Shown here piece by piece: positions 20,707 to 27,490 of a DNA stretch of 42,874 nucleotides. This DNA comes from an uncultured Chromatium sp. Its GTDB lineage: Bacteria; Pseudomonadota; Gammaproteobacteria; Chromatiales; Chromatiaceae. Each line of letters starts with the position of its first letter. Position 1 is the first letter of the stretch. The position numbers were made by a program, and so were the translations under genes. Below the pieces are notes generated by a model that did no database searches, had not been told where the DNA came from, and worked only from the letters and a program-made list of their open reading frames with translations. Where the stretch lies: assembly GCA_903897335.1 (NCBI GenBank), contig CAIUAY010000096.1, positions 1-42,874 of the forward strand, in the 5' to 3' direction.

Positions 20707-21606
20707 TCAATGGGTGTTCACCAGGGCTTTACAGATCGGTTTACCGCTGCCATCGGCAATGCCGGGCAGCCGCGTTTCGCCCACAGTCTCGCCGGTGGGC
20801 GTTTGCCGGCTGCGCAGGTGCCGCTCGAAGTCGTAGGCCGTGCCCAGCGCGGCGTCGATGAGCCGGTAGGGGAGCGTGCGCCAGTTGTGGTTGTGCCAGG
20901 CCAGGGCCGCGCTCAACAGCGCCTGTTCCGGCGCCGGTGCCGGACGGTTGTGCGACTCGCAACGCTCCCTGAGCGCACCCCACAGACGTTCCAGGTTGTC
21001 GCGTTGCGCGAGTACCGCGACGACTTGGACCAGCGCCTGCTGGTCGTCATCCGGCAGATCGGCCAGCCCCAGACGCGCCGCCAGTTCGGCATCCTTGCGC
21101 AACAGGGTCAATTCCGCCGGGGCGCTGCCGGAGCGGGCGAGTTGTGCCCGACAGTCGCCCAGTTCTTGCTGCGTCTGTTGCAGTTGTTTCTCCAGTGATT
21201 TGTGCGCCCGTTCCAGACTCTGCTTGGTTTGCAGGAGTTGCTTGGTGGCGGCGCTGCATTGCTCCAGGTCTTTTTGCAGGTCGCGGCATTCGCTGTGCGC
21301 CTGTCCCAGCTCAACCCGTATGCGGGCCAGTTCCTCTTCGGCGGCACGCTGGGCCGCTTCCGCCTCGTCCATGCGCTCGCGTAAAGCCGTGGTTTCCTGA
21401 GCCAGTGCGCCCGGTGCGTCACCCGACGGCACGGCGGCAATGGCGCGGATCAGGTCTTGTAGCGGGGGGAAGTGTTCCAGCAGCAGGCGAAGATCGGGAA
21501 GGGTGAGTTTTTCCGGACAGCGTGATTCTGACCATTCGGGAGCGAGTTTCTCCAGCCGTTCGCGGCTTTTCTTGTCCAGCCCCTCGTCCTCGTCTTTCTT
21601 GCCCAT
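20707..21606 (-). CDS. Coiled-coil protein of unknown function, operon gene 4
   Basis: The 299-residue protein is not from a family I recognise. It has a charged N-terminus (1-60), a long coiled coil (about 66-160, with heptad-like 'ALRERMDEAEAAQRAAEEEL' and 'LLQTKQSLERAHKSLEKQLQ'), and a C-terminal globular part (about 165-299) with 'LAALAWHNHN'-like helical text and 'YRLIDAALGTAYDFERHL'. There is no signal peptide. The start follows an AGAGGA sequence, and the gene begins three bases after gene 3 ends. It probably forms a dimer or mixed coiled coil with the product of gene 3, acting as an adaptor between the two ATPases; that is inference. Confidence 0.75.
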   Translation of the reverse strand: MGKKDEDEGLDKKSRERLEKLAPEWSESRCPEKLTLPDLRLLLEHFPPLQDLIRAIAAVPSGDAPGALAQETTALRERMDEAEAAQRAAEEELARIRVELGQAHSECRDLQKDLEQCSAATKQLLQTKQSLERAHKSLEKQLQQTQQELGDCRAQLARSGSAPAELTLLRKDAELAARLGLADLPDDDQQALVQVVAVLAQRDNLERLWGALRERCESHNRPAPAPEQALLSAALAWHNHNWRTLPYRLIDAALGTAYDFERHLRSRQTPTGETVGETRLPGIADGSGKPICKALVNTH

Positions 21607-21609
21607 GAT

Positions 21610-22479
21610 TCAGTCCTCTTCGAGTTCGTGTAACAAATCGCGCAGTTCAGGGCGGGGTTCGAGTTTTTGCCGCTGCGGCAGATGGGCAACGAAACGGACG
21701 ATTTCCCGCTGCCGCTCATGCGGCAGGGCGCGGAAGTTTCTTTGCAGGGTATGCAGGGTTTCCACGCTTGGCTCAGGGTAGGGGTTGGGGATGGGCAACG
21801 GCTCCAGCCGCCCGCACAGGAGCGCCAGATCCGTGGCGCCAAGCACGGTGAACACGCGGGGAAAGAGCGCGGGCAGAAAGCTCACCAGACGTTCGGCGTC
21901 CACCTGCTGCAAGGCGGCGTTTTGCGTGCGCAGACGTTCGTTGTCGTGCTGCAAGCGGTCACGCTCGGCGGCCAGACGCGCGGATTCGCTGTGGTGCTCG
22001 CGGGCCAGTGCGTCCTGCATCTGATGGCGCTCGGTGGCCGTGTCCGCTGTCACGAGCCAGGGCAGCAGTTCGCGTGTGAGCAGATCGGAGATCGTCCAGG
22101 GCGCGGCATCGTTCAAGCCGAAACGCTCGACCAGCCATTCCCAGGCCAGGAGTTGCCAGATTGGCGAGTCGGGTAATGTCTGAACCAGGGGCAGACTGTC
22201 GACCCACAATCGTCGCCCCGCTGCGTCGGCCAGCCAGTGCACCTTGCCCAGGCGCGTGCCATCGCCGCGTAGTCGCTCGGCGGCATCCGCGAAGGCGGCA
22301 ACGATGGCCTGTTCGCTGTTGGCATTGACCCGCTCCTGCCCATGCAATCGCACGGCGCGCGGCGCACTGCCTGGCGCGATCTGCCACGCCGCCAGTTCTT
22401 CACCCCAAAGCACCAGCACGAGACAGGTTGCGGCAGGTGTCTTGGCGGGTGTGGTGTCGCGGGATTTGGATTGGTTCAT
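21610..22479 (-). CDS. Protein of unknown function with short coiled coil, operon gene 3
   Basis: The 289-residue protein starts with a Ser/Thr/Pro-rich tail (1-15), then an alpha/beta part (about 17-100: 'CLVLVLWGEELAAWQIAPG', 'VHWLADAAGRRLWVDSLPLV'). A helical part follows (about 105-150), then a short coiled coil (about 155-192, 'ARLAAERDRLQHDNERLRTQ') and a C-terminal helical part ending in acidic residues. No known motif was found. The ATG has a good AGGGGA site. It is preceded by a 151-base gap holding a palindromic repeat and followed closely by gene 4, so genes 3 and 4 are likely a functional pair. Confidence 0.75.
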   Translation of the reverse strand: MNQSKSRDTTPAKTPAATCLVLVLWGEELAAWQIAPGSAPRAVRLHGQERVNANSEQAIVAAFADAAERLRGDGTRLGKVHWLADAAGRRLWVDSLPLVQTLPDSPIWQLLAWEWLVERFGLNDAAPWTISDLLTRELLPWLVTADTATERHQMQDALAREHHSESARLAAERDRLQHDNERLRTQNAALQQVDAERLVSFLPALFPRVFTVLGATDLALLCGRLEPLPIPNPYPEPSVETLHTLQRNFRALPHERQREIVRFVAHLPQRQKLEPRPELRDLLHELEED

Positions 22480-22536
22480 TGCATTCCCCTAATCCAAAAA
22501 CATCCAGCCTTGATCAAAGTCCCGGTTACAACCGAT

Positions 22537-22582
22537 GGGGGACGGGCGTCTCGCCTGTCGGCGGGCGGGACGCCCGCTCCCC
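22537..22582. repeat. Dispersed palindromic repeat in operon gap
   Basis: GACGGGCGTCTCGCC, loop TGTCG, then GCGGGCGGGACGCCCGCTCC form a near-perfect inverted repeat. It resembles the widespread GC-rich repeat whose accidental translation reads 'RASRLSAGGTPAPR'. It lies in the 151-base space between genes 2 and 3 and could form a strong RNA hairpin in the operon transcript. Confidence 0.7.
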
Positions 22583-22630
22583 GCGTTGCGCGGATGGCCG
22601 GAGTGATGATCGATGTCAGAAATCCCATGA

Positions 22631-23341
22631 TCAGCTTTCCTGAGATGGATTGTTCTGGGCTTCGACCTGTTTGGCGATCTCAGCCCAGTGCTCCCGTGCG
22701 CTGTCGAGCGCACCGTACAGCGTGCCCAGATCGGTCTCGTTCATTCCCGCCCCTAGCGTCTTTGCGAAACGGCTTGACTCGCCCCCGGACAGTCGTTGTT
22801 CCAGATAGGCGTAGATGTCCCCGCCCAATCGTCCGGTGGACACCAGGCTGGTCATGCGCTCAGGCGTGAAGTAGTCCGGGTTGGCCATGGCAAGTAGCCA
22901 CAGGCCGTTGAGACTGCCGCGCTCGGCGTTGAATTTGTCTTCCACGCCGATGGTGCCGATGCCCAGGCCGGCCACGAGTTTTTCCGCCGTGCTGCGCTTG
23001 GCCGCCACCTCTGGGTCGAGTTCGAAATTGCGCAAGGCGTCCATGTACTCGTCGAAGTCTTCGAACTTATCCAGGGTGATGTCTGCTTGAGCCGCTTGCA
23101 GCGCACGTTCACCCAAGTCTTCAACTTGCTCATCCTGCTTGAGGATACCCAGCGCTTGCAGGAAGTTGTTGGCGAAACGCACGATGGCTTCGGCAATTGG
23201 CTTGATGGCGTCGATGATGTTGCCGAGTACCGGGGCGATGGTGGACGCAAATGACGAGAGCGCACCGCCGATGCTGCTGACGGCGCTGGAGATGGCGCTG
23301 CCGACGCTGCTGACGAAACTACAGATGACTCCCCAGATCAT
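22631..23341 (-). CDS. Small protein with hydrophobic N-terminal repeat, operon gene 2
   Basis: The protein (236 residues with the ATG at 23341) is unrecognised. Residues 1-65 are Ser/Ala/Gly/Ile-rich with a repeating look ('SFVSSVGSAISSAVSSIGGA', 'LSSFASTIAPVLGNIIDAI', 'IAEAIVRFANNFLQALG'), like an amphipathic or membrane-inserting helix set, as seen in pore-like or tape-measure-like segments. The rest (70-236) is an acidic helical domain ('DKFEDFDEYMDALRNFEL', 'GSLNGLWLLAMANPDYFTPER'). GGAGAA six bases upstream supports this ATG over a TTG at 23377. It lies 32 bases downstream of the HerA-like ATPase. A membrane-associated effector or anchor is possible but unproven. Confidence 0.75.
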   Translation of the reverse strand: MIWGVICSFVSSVGSAISSAVSSIGGALSSFASTIAPVLGNIIDAIKPIAEAIVRFANNFLQALGILKQDEQVEDLGERALQAAQADITLDKFEDFDEYMDALRNFELDPEVAAKRSTAEKLVAGLGIGTIGVEDKFNAERGSLNGLWLLAMANPDYFTPERMTSLVSTGRLGGDIYAYLEQRLSGGESSRFAKTLGAGMNETDLGTLYGALDSAREHWAEIAKQVEAQNNPSQES

Positions 23342-23373
23342 GGTGTTCTCCGTGGTGGTTAAGATAGAGAGGA

Positions 23374-26300
23374 TCAAATCCTCTTGAAATGGGTCAGGCG
23401 TTTGCAGTGTTCTTTTAGATCCAAAGCCTGGGGCGCGTGTATCCCCTGATGCAAATCTGCCAAGCTTAAGCTGACAGCCAATAGGGATAGCAGTGTATCG
23501 CTGGCCTGAACGAGATGCTCGCGCTCTTCCGGGGTTCGCGGGAGCAGCGATGGCACGTTCTTTTCCTGAGCCTGCGGACAGGGGTTAGCGTCGAGCAGCA
23601 GCGCCAGCCAGGCGGCGGCCAACAGGGATTCCGGCCAGTCTTCGGTTGCTTGTGTGCGCCATTGGTCGTTGTGCCGTTGGTGTGTGAGCGCCTTCGGCTG
23701 CCAGCGTGCGTGCCAGTCTTTGATCCGGCAAAACGCGCTGTTCGCCTGGAGACTTGGTGTTGTTTCTTTGCCGATGAGACGCGGAACCAGCATCCGCACG
23801 AATTGGTTTTGTGCCTGCCGGGTTTCGCGCACGAAGTCCGCGAAGTCAGCCGGGGCGTCGTCTTTCTCGCCCAGCCAGCCCAGACGGCAAAACTGCGGGT
23901 AATAGCGCGTCCGCTCGCGCCACAGTTGTTGTCTGCCGCAGGCGGTTAGGTCGAGCGGCTGATTGGCCCGGTTGCCGGTTTGGGCGCGATCGTTGCGGAT
24001 AGCCGCGTGCGCTGGCCCATGCCAGCCACCGCAGAAAACGATGGCCTCGCCGGTGGCCAGATTGGGCAGGAAGTTGCGCTGTGCCTCGTCCATCATCATG
24101 GCTTCGCCCATGGTGCGGCGGTCGTCTTCGGCAAAAAGACGGTGGACGATCTTGCTGTGGGTGTTCTTGATGACATCGGGAATCAGCTTGGCCGGAATCT
24201 GGTCAGCGATGATCAGTCCGACGCCGTATCTGCGCACCTCGGCCAGCATGTCGGCAAAGGCTTCCACGGCCATGGCGGCGGCTTTATCGCCTGGCTCGGG
24301 GCGCGAAAGCAGGCGGTGCGCTTCTTCGATGAGGGTGAGCTGGCGAAACGCCGGGTCGCGGGCGTGTCGGGCGCGGATGGCTTCGTTGATGCCACCCAGC
24401 AGGAGCGCCATGAGCAGGGCTTTTTCTTCGCCGCCTTGCAGTTCTTCCAGTTCGATGACTGCGTGCCGCTCCAGCAAGGCATGGAAGTCGATGGATTGCG
24501 GCACGTCCAGTACCCGGCCCAGAGTGCCATCGGTCAGGCTGCGCAGGCGCGAGATCAGCGAACCCCGGTATTTCTCCTCAAATTCCCGACCCAGACCATA
24601 GGTGGGAATCAGACGGTCGAGCTGCCGGATCATGTCGGTCATGGTTGGCCAGGCGCGGGTAGCCGGATCGAAGGGATCGCCGTCGGGCAGAAATGCGTTG
24701 TCGTCGATGTCCCAGCCTTGTTCTTCGTAGGCCGCCAGAATCGCCGCTTCAACCATCATCGGCATCGAGGCTTCCATCGGGAAGACAGCGGCAAAGACGT
24801 TCTTCAGAAATCCGGCATGGCTCTTGATGCGCTGGCCGACGCGCACCAGGGCAAAGGGATTGATGCGCAGGCTCTGGTCGTCGTCGCCATTGGGACGGTA
24901 ATCATCGACAGCCTTGTCAAGGCGGGTCGCCAACGTGCGGTATTCGGTCTTGGCAGGTTCGATGACCAGAAACGGCAACCCGGATTCGAGCAGCAGATTG
25001 AGACAGGTCGTGGTCTTGCCAGCGCCGGTCACGCCGGTGACGAAAACATGCTTGTTCAGGTCGTCACGAGCCAGACGTACCGGATTATTCGGGTAGCGAC
25101 GGCCACGGTCGATCACAGCACCTAGATCGAGCGTGTCGCCGTTCGCCACATCGGGCAGATCGACGATGAAAGCGACCGTTTTGCGCCGTCGGATGCCTTG
25201 CAGCTCATGTTGCGGCAGGCCGGCGACGATGGCCAGCTCATCGGCGGTGAGCAGGCTGCCCAGAGTGTTGGGAGACTTGGCATACAGGCTGTGGAACAGC
25301 AAGCCTTCGGGTCGCTGAGTGTCGGCGAGGGTGGGCAGGCGCAGCAGTTGACCCCGTGCATTCGGCGGCAGGTCGTGAACCTCAAGCGGACTCATGGTGG
25401 CCTCGGCGCCCTGGAACGTGGCGCGTAGCGTGTTCTTGAGACGCTGGTAGGTAGACTTGTTGTCGGCAGCCAGATAGACCGCCGTGTGAAACAGGCCTTT
25501 GGTCAGCCCTTTTTGCAAACGCACGATGAGCTGTTTGTCCAGATAGTCGAGCAGGTGCTGGGCGCGCTTGTTGGCAATTTCCTGAGTGATACCGAGTGTG
25601 CTGCCTTCGGTATCGGACAGACTGACATTGTCCGTTTTGGTCTCGGTGCGCGAGGTGCCGGTGGCCTGGGTCAGGCTTTCGCTGATGCCATACGTCTTGG
25701 ATTCTGACTCTCCAGAAGATTTCCCGCTGGAACTGGACGACGTATTGCTACTTGAAGAAGTGCCCCAGTTTTTGCCTGCGGTTCCGCTTTCGTTCTTGCC
25801 CCGTGTGTCCGATCGACTGTCGTTGCTCCCGCTGGCCTCGCTGGTGCCGGTCGAGGCGCTTTTCTGACGGCTGGTGTTGCCGCTGGCCTGTACGCTGGTG
25901 CGCACCAGCGTAGCCAGTTGCGACGCCAGCGTATACGCCGCGTCGAGTAACTGGCCGACTTGCGGGCGATCAAGCGGCTGGCTGACGACGACCAGTTGCC
26001 AGCCAGCATCGCTCTGGATGTCGGTGCGACTGCCGGACTGGAGCGCGCGCACCAGCCGGTCGATGCCCTGAAAATTCTGCTCGTCGCTGGCGTCGTCCTG
26101 GGCTTGCCCGGTGGGCGCCCCCAGCATCACGCCCTGCTGCGATGCGCGGCATAGCCGGTCGATGAGCGCATTTCTCGCTTCCGCCGTGACCTCCTCGCCG
26201 AAGTTGATGCCCGGCAGTTGCCCTTCGAGGGCGCTGCGCAGATTTTTCATCGCTTCGTGCATGTCGATTTGCGTTGAGTCGGCCACGACACCGAAATACA

Positions 26301-26559
26301 ACGCCACGCCCGTCGGCCCACCGTCGAGCAGGTAGAGCAGGCGTACCGGTTGCGCCGAATCGAGGGTGGCATAAACATTAGCCAGCGCCTGTCGGTAGGC
26401 TTGGTGCCGGTCTTCATTGATTTCGTCAAGTCGGATCAGACGCACGGCTGGCGCTGTCGCCACCGACGTGTCAAAGCGTAACGCTGGAGCTTGAATCAGG
26501 GTTTGGAGCCAGCCTTCATCGGCGGCAGATATGATGGGAAGTGGATGGTGTTGGATCAC
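23374..26559 (-). CDS. HerA/DUF87-like ATPase with long Ser/Thr/Gly linker, operon gene 1
   Basis: The 1061-residue protein has an N-terminal alpha/beta region (about 1-225), a low-complexity Ser/Thr/Gly/Lys/Asn linker (about 225-320), a helical segment (320-400) and a HerA/FtsK-type P-loop ATPase (about 475-860). Walker A is GVTGAGKTT (509-517) and Walker B is LTLIEEAH (741-748), followed by 'VRRYGVGLIIADQIPAKL' and 'IKNTHSKIVHRLFAEDDRRT', as in DUF87/HerA hexameric translocases. The C-terminal 190 residues are unassigned. Start is GTG at 26559 with no strong ribosome binding site. HerA-like ATPases pump DNA or form hexameric rings with partner effectors in several defence systems. No nuclease or SIR2 motif is obvious here, so the effector, if any, is new or elsewhere. 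Confidence 0.88.
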   Translation of the reverse strand: MIQHHPLPIISAADEGWLQTLIQAPALRFDTSVATAPAVRLIRLDEINEDRHQAYRQALANVYATLDSAQPVRLLYLLDGGPTGVALYFGVVADSTQIDMHEAMKNLRSALEGQLPGINFGEEVTAEARNALIDRLCRASQQGVMLGAPTGQAQDDASDEQNFQGIDRLVRALQSGSRTDIQSDAGWQLVVVSQPLDRPQVGQLLDAAYTLASQLATLVRTSVQASGNTSRQKSASTGTSEASGSNDSRSDTRGKNESGTAGKNWGTSSSSNTSSSSSGKSSGESESKTYGISESLTQATGTSRTETKTDNVSLSDTEGSTLGITQEIANKRAQHLLDYLDKQLIVRLQKGLTKGLFHTAVYLAADNKSTYQRLKNTLRATFQGAEATMSPLEVHDLPPNARGQLLRLPTLADTQRPEGLLFHSLYAKSPNTLGSLLTADELAIVAGLPQHELQGIRRRKTVAFIVDLPDVANGDTLDLGAVIDRGRRYPNNPVRLARDDLNKHVFVTGVTGAGKTTTCLNLLLESGLPFLVIEPAKTEYRTLATRLDKAVDDYRPNGDDDQSLRINPFALVRVGQRIKSHAGFLKNVFAAVFPMEASMPMMVEAAILAAYEEQGWDIDDNAFLPDGDPFDPATRAWPTMTDMIRQLDRLIPTYGLGREFEEKYRGSLISRLRSLTDGTLGRVLDVPQSIDFHALLERHAVIELEELQGGEEKALLMALLLGGINEAIRARHARDPAFRQLTLIEEAHRLLSRPEPGDKAAAMAVEAFADMLAEVRRYGVGLIIADQIPAKLIPDVIKNTHSKIVHRLFAEDDRRTMGEAMMMDEAQRNFLPNLATGEAIVFCGGWHGPAHAAIRNDRAQTGNRANQPLDLTACGRQQLWRERTRYYPQFCRLGWLGEKDDAPADFADFVRETRQAQNQFVRMLVPRLIGKETTPSLQANSAFCRIKDWHARWQPKALTHQRHNDQWRTQATEDWPESLLAAAWLALLLDANPCPQAQEKNVPSLLPRTPEEREHLVQASDTLLSLLAVSLSLADLHQGIHAPQALDLKEHCKRLTHFKRI

Positions 26560-26597
26560 GGTAACTGTTGAACTCCGATATGTTTATGATTCAAATC

Positions 26598-26614
26598 GTT
26601 ACCATGTTAGTAAC
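26598..26614. promoter_or_regulatory. Inverted repeat upstream of the HerA/Hsp70 operon
   Basis: GTTAC, seven bases, then GTAAC, sits 38 bases before the GTG start of the HerA-like gene, within the divergent control region shared with the small gene at 26737. A further GTAAC lies at 26561. The spacing suits an operator, but no matching regulator is encoded nearby. Confidence 0.35.
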
Positions 26615-26736
26615 AGACATGCACACCCGTTTCCGAGTGAAGGATATCTCCCAAAGCTCGCAAACTGGCCTTGACGAGTGAAAAACGCTTACATGCGTTT
26701 CAAGTTTTACCTTACCCATTCTTAAGGAGGCTCGCC

Positions 26737-26904
26737 ATGCCCCAATCGCCGCGACCACCCCGGCACCGTGACCCGGTGGCCAAAGCCCTGCCGCGTTTGT
26801 CTGGCAGCGACCCGCATCGCACCGATTCGACCCGCGCCAACCTCAAGCGCGAGCTGCGTCGGCGCATCATGCAGCGCAATACCGATACCACAGAACGCTT
26901 CTGA
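26737..26904 (+). CDS. Small Arg-rich protein of unknown function
   Basis: The 55-residue protein is not recognised. Its ATG is preceded by a near-perfect AAGGAGG seven bases upstream, which is the best ribosome binding site in this part of the window, so translation is likely. It is basic: 'PRPPRHRDPVAKALPRL' at the N-terminus and 'RANLKRELRRRIMQRN' as a probable basic helix near the C-terminus. A nucleic-acid-binding or small regulatory role is possible. It is divergent from the HerA/Hsp70-like operon across 177 bases. Confidence 0.6.
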   Translation: MPQSPRPPRHRDPVAKALPRLSGSDPHRTDSTRANLKRELRRRIMQRNTDTTERF

Positions 26905-26938
26905 ACCGTCGGCATCCTGAGGTGATTGTCGGCAACTC

Positions 26939-27258
26939 TCAGCGCCGTTCCTCCAACGCCTCCCAGCGGGCATAAGCACTCGCCAGCGATGATTCCAGCG
27001 TCTCCAGACGAGTTTTGAGCGTGATGACTGCGCCAGACTCCGTCGTTTGGTAGAGCAGCGGATCGGCTAGACGGGTGTGCAGTTCGGTCTGTTCCTGTTC
27101 GAGTGACTCGATCAGCGCCGGAAGTTCAGCCAGTTCGGGGGACTCCTTATAGCCCAGTTTCTCCGTGCTGCGTGAGGGCGTCGGCGCTGGCGATCAGCCG
27201 GTCGTGCTTGGCGAAGGCGTTGGTCTTGCGGTCGGCGCGGGAAAGCTGGCGGCAAACT
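26939..27258 (-). pseudogene. uup: uup (ABC-F ATPase) 3'-end remnant
   Basis: The leftward frame ending at 26939 reads STEKLGYKESPELAELPALI, then 'EQEQTELHTRLADPLLY' and 'LKTRLETLESSLASAYARWE', the characteristic C-terminal coiled-coil (UupCTD) of the ABC-F protein Uup, which binds DNA. Upstream it continues as a Pro/Ala/Ser-rich linker ('FPAPTARPTPSPS') interrupted by an in-frame stop near 27198 and another near 27259. The ATPase domains are missing. The remaining bases 27259-27490 contain no gene I can support. Confidence 0.7.
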
Positions 27259-27490
27259 AAGTCAACCGGCACACGCCCACGCCGAAGAACGTGCGCAGGT
27301 AGCCATCGCGTGCCGGATCGAGAACGACACCGCTCATAAAAAACCGAATCTCACTGAATCCCAACAAGTGAGTCTCGACTTCCACGCGCCGACCTCAATT
27401 AATCCGCAGAATCAGATTGCTGTTTGCATCGCGGCTGACACGGATTATCTTACTTCACAGTTCATCTGAATCTATCTGAAAAGACGCCTG

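Noticed and set aside
22428-22869. Rightward frames containing 'GRASRLSAGGTPAPR'-like text
   Set aside because: This peptide comes from the palindromic repeat; it is a known artefact of reading such repeats as protein.
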